Shown here: positions 1 to 8,038 of the stretch, in pieces | Position numbering within the stretch: position 1 is the stretch's first letter | Layout: each line of letters begins with the position of its first letter | DNA from: a virus | Strand: one strand, 5' to 3' | IMG/VR virus record: IMGVR_UViG_3300024255_002515 | Location: 1-21,384 of that record | DNA: 21,384 nt | The notes under the pieces: model-generated | Databases searched by the model: none | Told to the model about the DNA's origin: nothing | What the model saw: only the letters and a program-made list of their open reading frames with translations | Position numbers and translations under genes: made by a program

Positions 1-1669
1 TATGGCAGGTGTAAGGACACCACAGAGACAATTTAGTAGTTGTGTGCTTATTGAGACTGATGACAGTTTGGATAGCATTAACGCAACGTCTAGTGCTGTA
101 GTTAAGTATGTAAGTCAAAAGGCAGGCATAGGCATAGGTGCCGGTAATATTAGAGCAATTGGTTCACCTATTAGGAGTGGAGACGCAACTCACACAGGAG
201 TTATCCCCTTCTATAAACTATTCCAATCAGCAGTTAAGTCATGCTCACAAGGTGGAGTACGTGGTGGTGCGGCAACACTATACTATCCTATTTGGCATTT
301 AGAAGTTGAAGATATGCTTGTACTAAAAAATAATAAAGGTACAGAAGATAATAGAGTACGTCATATGGATTATGGTGTACAGTTTAACAAACTGATGTAC
401 GAAAGACTTATTACAGGCGGTAACATTACGTTGTTCTCACCTAAAGATGTACCAGGGTTATACGATTCATTCTTTGTAGACCAAGACAAGTTTAAAGAGT
501 TATACGAACAAGCAGAACGAAAGACATCTATTCGCAAGAAAACTATTCCTGCTATTGAACTGTTTAGTAACTTTGTACAAGAAAGAAAAGACACAGGTAG
601 AATATACTTAATGAATGTCGATCATGCTAATACACATGGAGCATTTGTAGAAGAGGTAGCACCTATTAGACAAAGTAATTTATGTTGTGAAATTAATTTA
701 CCAACTAAACCACTTACTCATATTAATGATGAAGAAGGCGAAATTAGTTTATGTACATTAAGTGCTGTAAACTGGGGTATTATTAAAGACTTCGATGAGA
801 TGGCTAAAGTATGTAAGTTAGCAGTGAGAGGCCTAGATGAATTATTAGACTATCAGCAATATCCTGTGTTAGCGGCAGAACTTAGCACAATGAATAGACG
901 CCCTCTTGGTATAGGTATTATTAACTTTGCTTATTGGATGGTCAAACACGACATGACATATCAAGAGCCAAACTTAGAATTAATTGATGAGTGGGCAGAA
1001 GCATGGAGTTACAGTTTAATCAAAGCCAGTAACAAACTAGCAATGGAAAAAGGTGCTTGTCCTAAGACTATGGAAACAAAATACGGACACGGTATTACGC
1101 CTAACCAAACATATAAAAAAGAAGTTGATGAATTAGTCAAACATAAAGAAAGACAAAACTGGAAAGAACTAAGAAAGAATCTTAAAGAGCACGGTATTAG
1201 AAACAGTACATTAATGGCATTAATGCCAGCAGAAACGTCTGCACAGATAAGTAACAGCACGAATGGAATCGAGCCACCGCGTGGATACATTAGTATCAAG
1301 CAAAGTAAACACGGTGTACTAAAACAAGTTGTACCAGGCTTTCCGTACTATAAAAACAAGTATGATCTATTGTGGGATCAGAAGTCACCAGAAGGCTATT
1401 TAAAGATTATGGCTGTTCTACAAAAGTACATTGACCAAGGCATTTCAGTAAATACATCATACAATCCAGAACACTACGAAGATGAAAAGATTCCAATGAG
1501 CGTACTGATTCAGGATCTCTTAATGTTTTATAAGTATGGTGGTAAACAGTTATACTATAATAATACATATGACGGACAAGGTGAGATTGACATTAACAAA
1601 GATGATAAACTAGAAGATCTACCATTGGGGGAGATCGATGACGAAGACTGTGAGAGTTGTAAAATATAA
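1..1669 (+). CDS. nrdA: Ribonucleoside-diphosphate reductase class Ia, large subunit (5'-truncated by window)
   Basis: Catalytic R1 subunit reducing ribonucleoside diphosphates to deoxyribonucleotides, with NrdB, in the cytoplasm. The frame is open to the left edge, so only the last 555 or so residues are visible. Compared from memory with E. coli NrdA, about 211 N-terminal residues (ATP cone and part of the barrel) are missing. Visible active-site features, numbered from the first Met: the redox Cys in QFSSC (C14, equivalent to E. coli C225), the thiyl-radical Cys and nearby Glu in NLCCE (C439/E441 equivalents), the partner Cys in SLCTLS (C462 equivalent), the radical-transfer tyrosine pair LYYNNT, and a C-terminal swinging-arm Cys pair in CESCKI. 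The arm here is CxxC rather than E. coli CESGAC. The stop codon abuts the nrdB ATG directly (TAAATG), so the two are probably translated together. The family call is very secure. Confidence 0.98.
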   Translation, partial: MAGVRTPQRQFSSCVLIETDDSLDSINATSSAVVKYVSQKAGIGIGAGNIRAIGSPIRSGDATHTGVIPFYKLFQSAVKSCSQGGVRGGAATLYYPIWHLEVEDMLVLKNNKGTEDNRVRHMDYGVQFNKLMYERLITGGNITLFSPKDVPGLYDSFFVDQDKFKELYEQAERKTSIRKKTIPAIELFSNFVQERKDTGRIYLMNVDHANTHGAFVEEVAPIRQSNLCCEINLPTKPLTHINDEEGEISLCTLSAVNWGIIKDFDEMAKVCKLAVRGLDELLDYQQYPVLAAELSTMNRRPLGIGIINFAYWMVKHDMTYQEPNLELIDEWAEAWSYSLIKASNKLAMEKGACPKTMETKYGHGITPNQTYKKEVDELVKHKERQNWKELRKNLKEHGIRNSTLMALMPAETSAQISNSTNGIEPPRGYISIKQSKHGVLKQVVPGFPYYKNKYDLLWDQKSPEGYLKIMAVLQKYIDQGISVNTSYNPEHYEDEKIPMSVLIQDLLMFYKYGGKQLYYNNTYDGQGEIDINKDDKLEDLPLGEIDDEDCESCKI

Positions 1670-2758
1670 ATGAGCGTACTTAATACTAAATCAAAATATA
1701 CTGACAAGAGTAAAATGTTTTTATCAGGAGACATGGGCATTCAGCGATTTGATGTTCTTAAATATAGACAGTTTGATAAACTTACAGAAAAACAATTAGG
1801 GTTCTTTTGGAGACCAGAAGAAGTCGACATTACCAAAGATAGCAAAGACTTTAAAGACTTAACAGACTTTGAACAACATATCTTTACCAGCAACTTGAAG
1901 CGACAAATACTACTTGATAGTGTACAAGGTCGTTCACCTAATCTTGCTTTCTTGCCTATAGTAAGTCTACCAGAATTAGAAACCTGGATCGAGACATGGG
2001 CATTCAGTGAAACTATTCACAGTAAAAGTTATACACATATCATAAGAAACGTATATCCTGACCCGAGCAAAGTTTTTGATGAGATGATGAGCGTAAACGA
2101 GATTGTAGACTGCTCAGACAGTATTACAGAATATTATAATTCGTTAATTGAATATAACAGATTAAGGGATTCAGGTAGTGCTAAGTACAACGAATACGAA
2201 CACAAAAAACGTATTTGGATGTGCTTGATGAGTGTAAACATATTAGAAGGTGTACGTTTTTATGTATCCTTTGCTTGTAGTTGGGCATTTGCTGAACTTA
2301 AGAAAATGGAGGGTAATGCTAAAATTATCAAACTGATTGCTAGAGATGAAAACGTCCACTTAGCAAGTACACAACAAATGCTGAAACTTTTACCACGTGA
2401 AGACAAAGACTTTGAGAAGATTCGCGAAGAGACATATGACGATTGTACAAAACTATTTTTAGATGCTGTAGAGCAAGAAAAGAATTGGGCAGATTACTTA
2501 TTCAAAGACGGTAGCATTATTGGACTAAACGCAGAACTGCTTAAACAGTATGTAGAATTTATTGCTGGCAAAAGGATGCACGCCGTAGGACAAGAAAAAA
2601 TATTTAACACTGGTACAAATCCATTACCATGGACTCAGGCATGGATCACAGGTGGTGAAGTGCAAGTAGCACCACAAGAAACTGAAATTAGCAGTTATGT
2701 TATTGGTGGTACAAAGCAAGACGTCGACAAAGAATCCTTTAGCGGATTCTCACTTTAA
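1670..2758 (+). CDS. nrdB: Ribonucleoside-diphosphate reductase class Ia, small subunit
   Basis: R2 subunit carrying the diiron centre and tyrosyl radical that activates NrdA. At 362 residues it is full length for the family. The iron ligands and radical Tyr lie in SETIHSKSY (E114, H117, Y121, equivalent to E. coli E115, H118, Y122). D83 in LLDS matches D84, NILEG supplies the E204 equivalent, and RDENVH supplies the E238/H241 pair. The radical Tyr is present, so this is a conventional Ia enzyme rather than the Tyr-less Ic type. The C-terminus (SGFSL) resembles the peptide that docks into R1. The start ATG follows the nrdA stop with no gap. A late promoter box lies just after its stop and serves the next gene. 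Confidence 0.98.
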   Translation: MSVLNTKSKYTDKSKMFLSGDMGIQRFDVLKYRQFDKLTEKQLGFFWRPEEVDITKDSKDFKDLTDFEQHIFTSNLKRQILLDSVQGRSPNLAFLPIVSLPELETWIETWAFSETIHSKSYTHIIRNVYPDPSKVFDEMMSVNEIVDCSDSITEYYNSLIEYNRLRDSGSAKYNEYEHKKRIWMCLMSVNILEGVRFYVSFACSWAFAELKKMEGNAKIIKLIARDENVHLASTQQMLKLLPREDKDFEKIREETYDDCTKLFLDAVEQEKNWADYLFKDGSIIGLNAELLKQYVEFIAGKRMHAVGQEKIFNTGTNPLPWTQAWITGGEVQVAPQETEISSYVIGGTKQDVDKESFSGFSL

Positions 2759-2766
2759 TATAAATA
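2759..2766 (+). promoter_or_regulatory. T4-type late promoter box with leadered start
   Basis: A perfect TATAAATA lies one base after the nrdB stop. The downstream gene starts at 2789, leaving a leader of about 17 nt with a clear Shine-Dalgarno AGAGGAA at 2778-2784. This is the conventional leadered arrangement, unlike most boxes in the window. Confidence 0.8.
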
Positions 2767-2788
2767 TTCACATACACAGAGGAAACAC

Positions 2789-3085
2789 ATGTTAATACAA
2801 AAACCACACGCCAAAGGCGATATTGTCACTATTAAATTAATCAGCGATACTGAAATTATTACACGTTTTGTTAGTCAAGACGATAAAGGTATTACGTTTG
2901 AAAAACCAATGGCTGTAAGTATTACTCCACAAGGACTAGGACTAATGCCATGGTTATTTAGTGCAGATGCCGCCAAGCCAATTACTATTTCTATCGAACA
3001 AGTATTTTGTACTATGGACACATTAAAAGATCTTGCTGATCAGTACATCGAAGGCACTACCGGAATAACCCTAGCAAAGGCATAA
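2789..3085 (+). CDS. Conserved-looking small protein, possible Sm-like beta fold
   Basis: A 98-residue protein I cannot name. The N-terminal half (residues 8-45) is a run of short beta-strand-like segments with the pattern KGDIVTIKL..TEIITRFVSQDDKGITFEKP, reminiscent of Sm/LSm-type small barrels. The middle contains a Gly/Pro-rich turn (PQGLGLMPWLF), and the end is helical (TLKDLADQYIEG). The start is supported by a strong Shine-Dalgarno AGAGGAA 4 nt upstream and a TATAAATA box at 2759. Its TAA stop forms the first three bases of the late promoter of the PAAR gene. The Sm-like suggestion rests only on pattern and is weak. Confidence 0.75.
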   Translation: MLIQKPHAKGDIVTIKLISDTEIITRFVSQDDKGITFEKPMAVSITPQGLGLMPWLFSADAAKPITISIEQVFCTMDTLKDLADQYIEGTTGITLAKA

Positions 3086-3088
3086 ATA
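3083..3088 (+). promoter_or_regulatory. Late promoter fused to start codon (PAAR gene)
   Basis: TAAATA, then the 5-nt spacer CTATT, then ATG at 3094. TAAATACTATT matches the extended late promoter consensus of phage T4. The TAA is also the stop codon of the preceding gene. There is no room for a ribosome binding site between promoter and ATG, so the late transcript would be leaderless. Confidence 0.8.
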
Positions 3089-3093
3089 CTATT

Positions 3094-3357
3094 ATGCCAA
3101 TAGCCGCCACAAAAAGTATGTCAATCGCAGGAGGCCCTGTTATGGAGGGAACTGAACGAGTCAAGATTGAAGGTATGGCCGCCGCCCGTGAAGGCGACCC
3201 TATACAAGCACATGGTAAGTCACCACACGCCAAAGTTACAATAGCAACAGGCTCTGATAAAGTCACAATAGACGGCAAGCCGGCGGCAAGAGCAGGTGAT
3301 CCTGCTACATGCGGCCATGAACTAACAGGTGGAGCCGTCAGAGTTAATATTGGATGA
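3094..3357 (+). CDS. PAAR-domain spike-tip protein
   Basis: An 87-residue protein in which nearly the whole length is a PAAR-type sharpening domain: an N-terminal MPIAATKSMSIAGGP, a Gly-rich repeat pattern with EGDPIQAHG and ARAGDPATCGHE, and conserved His/Cys residues (HGK..H, CGHE) that in this family bind a metal at the cone tip. In T4-like phages the equivalent (gp5.4) caps the central baseplate spike that pierces the host envelope. It has a leaderless-type late promoter, as expected for a structural gene. Its stop overlaps the next start (ATGA at 3354-3357), coupling it to a PP-loop enzyme and a subtilisin. Confidence 0.9.
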   Translation: MPIAATKSMSIAGGPVMEGTERVKIEGMAAAREGDPIQAHGKSPHAKVTIATGSDKVTIDGKPAARAGDPATCGHELTGGAVRVNIG

Positions 3358-4541
3358 TTCCAACAGCCACAGTAGGCATAACTAAAGAATCAAAGTTATA
3401 CTCTACTCCAATTACACAAGACCTAGAAATTAAAAATGCGTATGACTTTCGTGGACAATTAATTTCTCAATTTAGACAAAATCCTTTTGGTGAACGACTG
3501 TCGCATCTAACAGCAGATATTTCGCTACCATATACAACTACAACTATACCCACTAATCCCAACATCGAAAACAATGTAGTAGACTATGTCGAGTTACATC
3601 TACGAGAATATTTACAAGAAAACAATTATAATTTATTTCTAAGTGGTGGTGTTGATAGCGAAAATATTGCCAACATACTAATAAAAGGTAATATCAGATT
3701 CACACCTATAATTGTAACATACACACATCAAGATAAAGTGCTAAATGATTATGATATAAAATACGCATTTGACTATTGTAAGAAACAAAACATAACCCCG
3801 ACTATAATTGATATTGATATAATAGATTTTTTTAATTCAGGTAAGTGTATGAAATATGCTCGTGAATATCAATGTGTAAGTCCACAATTTTCGCCTATTT
3901 TGTATGCGTTTGATCAGATTGACGGCAACATATTATACTCTGGACATCAAAAAATATTTACAAACTTATTGTATAATGCTAGGAAATACTCCACAGACCT
4001 AGAATCTGTTTTAAGTGATTTTAGTTATAATAACGACTTGCTTAACGATATAGATTTTATGACAAAGCCTACGTCATTATGGGTATTTGATAAAGTGTTA
4101 AATAAACGCAACGATAACTCTATCTCAGATTTTTATAATTGTACTACTGACATGGCGTTAACATTTACTAATAATATGATTAATCATACAGCAGTCACAT
4201 TCACAGAATTATTGGATTATAATGTGTGGCAATACCGAGACGGTATAATGGCACATGGCTTTAACCAAGTAGATAATCCTAAAAACTTTAGATCATTTAA
4301 AAAAGATAAATACAACTTTAAAGTAAATCACATATACACACCAAACAACTTGTTCGCTTTACCTAGAACTAAATATACTGGCTTTGAGGGTATCAAAAAG
4401 TTCTATTCAGATAAATACTTAGGTAAAGACATGTTACTCCAAGAGTTTGACAAGTATTTTAGAGAAACAATGTCCCGATCGGTTACAGTTTTTGACAATG
4501 AAGCAAACCAGATCGTAAATTATATATTGAAGGAAGAATAA
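3354..4541 (+). CDS. PP-loop ATP-pyrophosphatase family protein (asparagine synthase C-domain-like)
   Basis: A 395-residue protein with a clean PP-loop SGGVDS at residues 97-102, preceded by a beta strand (NYNLFL). This signature marks enzymes that adenylate a substrate with ATP and release pyrophosphate (asparagine synthase, NAD synthase, GMP synthase, tRNA thiolation enzymes). A Rossmann-like pattern follows: FTPIIVTY strand, DYDIKYAFDYCKK helix, TIIDIDI strand, and a later LYSGHQKIF. No N-terminal glutaminase domain with a catalytic Cys2 is visible, so it is not a full asparagine synthetase. Substrate unknown. It is coupled by ATGA overlap to the PAAR gene and followed 1 nt after its stop by the protease gene. 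Confidence 0.75.
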   Translation: MIPTATVGITKESKLYSTPITQDLEIKNAYDFRGQLISQFRQNPFGERLSHLTADISLPYTTTTIPTNPNIENNVVDYVELHLREYLQENNYNLFLSGGVDSENIANILIKGNIRFTPIIVTYTHQDKVLNDYDIKYAFDYCKKQNITPTIIDIDIIDFFNSGKCMKYAREYQCVSPQFSPILYAFDQIDGNILYSGHQKIFTNLLYNARKYSTDLESVLSDFSYNNDLLNDIDFMTKPTSLWVFDKVLNKRNDNSISDFYNCTTDMALTFTNNMINHTAVTFTELLDYNVWQYRDGIMAHGFNQVDNPKNFRSFKKDKYNFKVNHIYTPNNLFALPRTKYTGFEGIKKFYSDKYLGKDMLLQEFDKYFRETMSRSVTVFDNEANQIVNYILKEE

Positions 4542-4542
4542 T

Positions 4543-6237
4543 ATGGCAGACAAAAACTATTTTGTATCAATGAAAAATCACATAATCGATGACGATTTTG
4601 CAACCGCTGACTTTGACCCAGTAATACAAAAACAACAACTAGTAGACGCAGGCGCGACTATTGTTAATACGTTTCCGCACATTGATGCTGGATTTTACGA
4701 ATTAACTATAGACGATGCTAGTATCGGTTCTATCACCGGCATAGCAAATGTAGTAGCAACAGAATTAGTAGGAGCAGGTTCAAATGTATCAACTCTTGCT
4801 ATCAGCGAAAGCACAACTGAATGGCATAAACAACGAGTAGTTACAAGAAATCTTCCTCTTAGAACAACATTCGATCCTGTCTTTGAAGGTGATAACGCAA
4901 CAGTATATGTAGTAGATAGTGGATGTGATGTAGATCACCCAGAATTTGCAAATGCTATAGTACAAAGAGTTCATAATCCAGAACATGGGTCTTTTAACGA
5001 CTACATGGCCGCTGGCAATGATACAACATTATTTACTGTAGCAGATGATCACGGACACGGAACAGCAATGGCAAGTTTAGTAGTAGGCGAAACACTAGGT
5101 GTTGCCAGACATGCCAAACTTGGTGTAGCAAAAGTTAGTGGCGCAGACGGATCTGCTGATATTTCAGCAGTAGCACACGGCTTAAACTCAATTATGACTC
5201 ACAGAAATCAGAATTCAGCATTAGACACTAATGGTACTTACAGAACAGCAGTTATAGTTATGGCATTTACTTTTCCTAAATCAGAAGCACTAGATAGACT
5301 AGTTACTTACATGTGGAAAAGACGTTTTACAATAGTTGCCGCGGCAGGTAATGCCGGTGGCGATGTTGATAATTTTTCACCAGGTGGACTTAACAGTATA
5401 TTAACAGTAGGGGCAAGTGATGCCTCAGATAACGTTCCAACTTTCTCAAATGATGCTGGTACAGTAGTTGAACAAGGCACAGGCTTACAAACAAATGGTG
5501 GTGAAGAAGTTGATGTATTTGCTCCAGGTGTTGGAGTTAATGTAGCAACAATCCACAATAGAAACGAAGGTGGCGGATATGATGGCGTAGCAGAAGCCAA
5601 TCTTGTAGTAAGTGCGTCAGGTACTAGTTGTTCAACAGCAATAGTAGGCGGTATTGCCGCTGTAGCAATTCAAAGAAATGAAGGACATAGATCAAATGAA
5701 GTTAAAGACTTTGTAATATCACAATCACTAACAGGTATGTTATTCCAGGATCCAACTTTATATAGCACAACTCCAAATAACATTGTTTATTTAGAAAACG
5801 AATATTACGCAACAGTTTGGAATACTAACGCAGGCTCATTAGGCGAAACACTAATCAGTGGCGCAGGTTCAGTTAATCTTTCTTTAGATGTAGCAAATAC
5901 AGTTACAGGCATTGCTAGTTCAGACTTTGCCGCTTTACCACCAGCATTACAAATTACAGGTAATGCCAGTGATGGTTGGGCATTAACTGCCAATACAAGT
6001 GTAACAGCAACCATAACAGAAGATAAGACATATAACTTTATTTTAACAGCAACCAAGAGCGATAACACTGAATATAACAGACACTTTAGTTATAGTTTCT
6101 TTACAGGATCTGAAATTACAGACGATATGAGAGACGATGCCAAAGAGTCGTACTTTGTTGTAGACGGTAGTGATACAGAAGAAATTGATTATGTTAAAGG
6201 AATGCAAGCCGCATTTGGTGGTTTCCAATTAAAGTAA
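4543..6237 (+). CDS. Subtilisin-like serine protease (peptidase S8) with C-terminal Ig-like region
   Basis: A 564-residue protein. Residues 1-85 look like a propeptide or inhibitor-type domain with no obvious signal peptide. The catalytic domain spans roughly residues 95-400 with a complete triad: Asp in VVDSGCDVDHP (D125), His in DDHGHGTAMAS (H172), oxyanion Asn in AAAGN (N270), and the nucleophile in SASGTSCSTA (S362). The usual GTSMAxP has become GTSCSTA, so the Met and Pro are replaced. Residues from about 455 (PPALQITGN, then alternating short strands) to 540 resemble an Ig or cadherin-like beta sandwich. The Shine-Dalgarno GGAAG lies in the end of the previous gene. Possible roles are virion maturation, host-surface digestion or an injected effector. 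Its place behind PAAR suggests a tail association, but this is inference. Confidence 0.93.
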   Translation: MADKNYFVSMKNHIIDDDFATADFDPVIQKQQLVDAGATIVNTFPHIDAGFYELTIDDASIGSITGIANVVATELVGAGSNVSTLAISESTTEWHKQRVVTRNLPLRTTFDPVFEGDNATVYVVDSGCDVDHPEFANAIVQRVHNPEHGSFNDYMAAGNDTTLFTVADDHGHGTAMASLVVGETLGVARHAKLGVAKVSGADGSADISAVAHGLNSIMTHRNQNSALDTNGTYRTAVIVMAFTFPKSEALDRLVTYMWKRRFTIVAAAGNAGGDVDNFSPGGLNSILTVGASDASDNVPTFSNDAGTVVEQGTGLQTNGGEEVDVFAPGVGVNVATIHNRNEGGGYDGVAEANLVVSASGTSCSTAIVGGIAAVAIQRNEGHRSNEVKDFVISQSLTGMLFQDPTLYSTTPNNIVYLENEYYATVWNTNAGSLGETLISGAGSVNLSLDVANTVTGIASSDFAALPPALQITGNASDGWALTANTSVTATITEDKTYNFILTATKSDNTEYNRHFSYSFFTGSEITDDMRDDAKESYFVVDGSDTEEIDYVKGMQAAFGGFQLK

Positions 6238-6258
6238 ATAGAATATTAATATAAAAAG

Positions 6259-6283
6259 TAGGCTGGGAACAGCCTATTTTTTT
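6259..6283 (+). terminator. Rho-independent terminator after the protease gene
   Basis: Perfect 7-bp stem TAGGCTG / CAGCCTA with a GGAA tetraloop, followed by seven T residues (6277-6283). It lies 22 nt after the protease stop and just before a new late promoter at 6296, so it separates two transcription units. Confidence 0.9.
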
Positions 6284-6295
6284 GACTGTAAAAAA

Positions 6296-6301
6296 TAAAT
6301 A
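6296..6301 (+). promoter_or_regulatory. Late promoter fused to a GTG start (GNAT gene)
   Basis: TAAATA, the spacer CTACT (5 nt), then GTG at 6307. It has the same fixed geometry as the ATG cases although the start codon is GTG. It directly follows the terminator. Confidence 0.75.
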
Positions 6302-6306
6302 CTACT

Positions 6307-6783
6307 GTGATAACAACAAAAATAACATTTGACGAAATTTGTACAATATGGAAAGCAGAACTATGGCCTAAAAGAGTAAGTGCCATAGAACCACATAGTG
6401 CTATGACGTGGCCATTTGAAAATAATCCTAATCAATACGATATGAGTATATTTGAATACACGCCTATATTTTGGGGAACATACATAGATAATAAATTAGT
6501 AGGTGTGAATAGCGGACATCGTACTACAGACGCACAATATAGAAGCAGAGGTATATGGGTTGATCCGTCATATAGAAAACACGGCGTAGCACAGATACTT
6601 TTTACAATGACTGAGCATCAAGCAATACTAGAGGAATGTAATATGATATGGAGTATACCTCGTAAAAGTGCTTTACCGGCATACACTAAATTTGGGTTTG
6701 TAACAGTAGGTGATTATTTTGATGAGGGCATGGAATTTGGTCCAAACATATATGTTGAAAAGAGAATCAATGTCAATAGTTAA
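6307..6783 (+). CDS. GNAT-family N-acetyltransferase
   Basis: A 158-residue protein matching the GNAT fold. It has the strand IWVDPSYR leading into the acetyl-CoA pyrophosphate-binding loop RKHGVA (residues 90-95, the R/Q-x-x-G-x-G/A motif). A helix and the late motif SALPAYTKFGFVTVG follow, the usual C-terminal YxxxGF element of GNATs. Target unknown (amine of a small molecule, peptide or protein). The start codon is GTG, 5 nt after a late promoter box. The gene overlaps the radical SAM gene by 14 nt, which suggests coordinated expression and perhaps a shared substrate. Confidence 0.85.
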   Translation: MITTKITFDEICTIWKAELWPKRVSAIEPHSAMTWPFENNPNQYDMSIFEYTPIFWGTYIDNKLVGVNSGHRTTDAQYRSRGIWVDPSYRKHGVAQILFTMTEHQAILEECNMIWSIPRKSALPAYTKFGFVTVGDYFDEGMEFGPNIYVEKRINVNS

Positions 6784-7789
6784 AGTCCATGGACCTAGAA
6801 GCAACGAAGAACCAAATGATATTACCATACAATGGAGTATGGGTAATTTTTGTAACTTTGATTGTGAATACTGTCCAAAGCAATTACATGACGGAAGTTT
6901 AGGTTGGCAAAACACCGATGTATATTTAGATGTTATAGATAAAATATGTACACATTATACTAAACAAAACAAAACAGTAAACTTTGAACTAATTGGCGGT
7001 GAAGTAACAACTATTCCAGGCTTCTTAGATATACTACAAAAAATAAAAGAGCATAACGGCAGAAGTATTGTGTTTACTAACGGTAGTAGATCACGCAACT
7101 GGTGGAACAAAGCAAAGCATTATATAGATGACTTAATTATTAGTTTTCATATTAACAGTATGCATGAAGATGATTTAATTGCTATGGCTGACGAAATTAG
7201 TGATACAGTTCCAGCAAGTTATCACTTAGCAGGAGTAAAAGACAGTTTACCTGATATCGAAATATTACAAAAAAGATTAAGAGAAGTATACAGAAACAAT
7301 AAAGTACAAGACTACTACGGTGTTAATATTGATATAAAAACTATGTACAAAAAGTTACTAGGCCCTGGCAGTAAGCAAGATCCTTTTTACAATTATGACG
7401 GCAACGATTGGCGAATAATAAATCTACCAGCATGGGAAATAGATCCTGCGCCTCCGCCCCATCAACCACCTATAATCCATACTCCCCCTAAAGACAATCA
7501 AGGGGAATTTTTGTTTACAGTTATGTCGAGCGATAATAGTATACAGTATATGGAACCAGATCAAATAATGAATCAAGGCATGAATAAGTTTAAAGGCATG
7601 ACCTGCCATATTGGCGAACGTGGGTTTAATATTGACATGCGTGGCAACATTGTTAGCAGTTGGTGTGGCGCAAAAACATATGGCAACGTGTTCACTGACC
7701 AGTTTGAATTACCAACACCGTCTGGTGTTGTGTGTCCACATGAGCATTGTAATAATCCAAAAGATATTGCTATTCTCAAAACCTCCTAA
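6770..7789 (+). CDS. Radical SAM protein with SPASM-like C-terminal cysteine region
   Basis: A 339-residue protein from the ATG at 6770, chosen because GAAAAGAGA lies just upstream and the next in-frame upstream start would extend deeper into the GNAT gene. The radical SAM [4Fe-4S] motif CxxxCxxC is C28, C32, C35 in GNFCNFDCEYCP. It is followed by LIGGEVT (the GGE SAM-binding motif) and FTNGS. The C-terminus has CHIGERGFNIDMRGNIV..WCGA..YGNVF and further Cys in VVCPHEHC, closely resembling the SPASM layout (C-x2-G...G-x-V...C...GN) that binds auxiliary clusters. Radical SAM-SPASM enzymes often modify peptides or proteins, but the target is unknown here. A Pro-rich insert (PAPPPHQPP) sits before the SPASM part. 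Confidence 0.88.
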   Translation: MSIVKVHGPRSNEEPNDITIQWSMGNFCNFDCEYCPKQLHDGSLGWQNTDVYLDVIDKICTHYTKQNKTVNFELIGGEVTTIPGFLDILQKIKEHNGRSIVFTNGSRSRNWWNKAKHYIDDLIISFHINSMHEDDLIAMADEISDTVPASYHLAGVKDSLPDIEILQKRLREVYRNNKVQDYYGVNIDIKTMYKKLLGPGSKQDPFYNYDGNDWRIINLPAWEIDPAPPPHQPPIIHTPPKDNQGEFLFTVMSSDNSIQYMEPDQIMNQGMNKFKGMTCHIGERGFNIDMRGNIVSSWCGAKTYGNVFTDQFELPTPSGVVCPHEHCNNPKDIAILKTS

Positions 7790-7813
7790 AACCCCTACTT
7801 AAATTAAATATAT

Positions 7814-7821
7814 TATAAATA
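7814..7821 (+). promoter_or_regulatory. Late promoter box upstream of a leader-like region
   Basis: A perfect TATAAATA, 24 nt after the radical SAM stop. The predicted start near 7827 is followed by about 115 nt without a convincing gene before the 31-aa ORF at 7943. It is the only late box here with such a long leader. Confidence 0.6.
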
Positions 7822-7860
7822 GACTGTATAAAAGGATATAACTTACTTTTATATTATTTT

Positions 7861-7927
7861 TGCCCACATTTTAGATTAATCTGTATGACATACTAGGTTG
7901 TATGTTGCGTTATCCAACTTTTGGGCA
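7861..7927 (+). ncRNA. Candidate structured leader RNA
   Basis: The non-coding gap 7790-7942 contains nested complementarity. The outer arms TGCCCA (7861-7866) and TGGGCA (7922-7927) could pair. Inside lies the palindrome AGATTAATCT (7873-7882) and a 6-bp hairpin ACATAC-TAGGTT-GTATGT (7888-7905). It follows a TATAAATA box at 7814. It could be a 5' leader of the downstream small genes, a small RNA or a processing site. I know of no matching RNA family, and short AT-rich palindromes can arise by chance. Confidence 0.3.
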
Positions 7928-7942
7928 TAACAGCAGACAACA

Positions 7943-8038
7943 ATGAACGACCCAAGAGTACAAAAACTCAAATCACAAATTGAAATAACATTGCTTACAG
8001 CAATTTTTATAGTTAGCATCTTTGGTGTTACACCATAG
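7943..8038 (+). CDS. Tiny predicted membrane peptide, 31 aa
   Basis: ATG at 7943 to TAG at 8036-8038. The basic N-terminus (NDPRVQKLKSQIE) is followed by a hydrophobic stretch (LLTAIFIVSIFGV) long enough for one short membrane segment, giving an N-in topology by the positive-inside rule. There is no good Shine-Dalgarno. The stop overlaps the GTG of the next ORF, which supports both being genes. Possible roles are a holin-like, superinfection-exclusion or envelope-modulating peptide. No family is recognised. Confidence 0.5.
   Translation: MNDPRVQKLKSQIEITLLTAIFIVSIFGVTP

Noticed and set aside
1009-1299. Long antisense open frames opposite nrdA and other genes
   Set aside because: They lie wholly opposite well-identified proteins, have no promoter or ribosome binding site, and their composition mirrors the sense codons.
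4307-4420. Two TAAATAC strings within the PP-loop gene
   Set aside because: They encode DKY in frame, with no start codon at the right distance and no gene starting there.
6235-6240. TAAATA formed by the stop codon of the subtilisin gene
   Set aside because: No start codon lies at the expected distance and a terminator follows within 20 nt, so a promoter here would make only an aborted transcript. Chance formation in AT-rich DNA is likelier.
6710-6769. N-terminal extension of the radical SAM protein from ATG 6710
   Set aside because: It lies entirely inside the GNAT coding region, has no good ribosome binding site, and would add 20 residues of no recognisable motif. ATG 6770 has GAAAAGAGA upstream.
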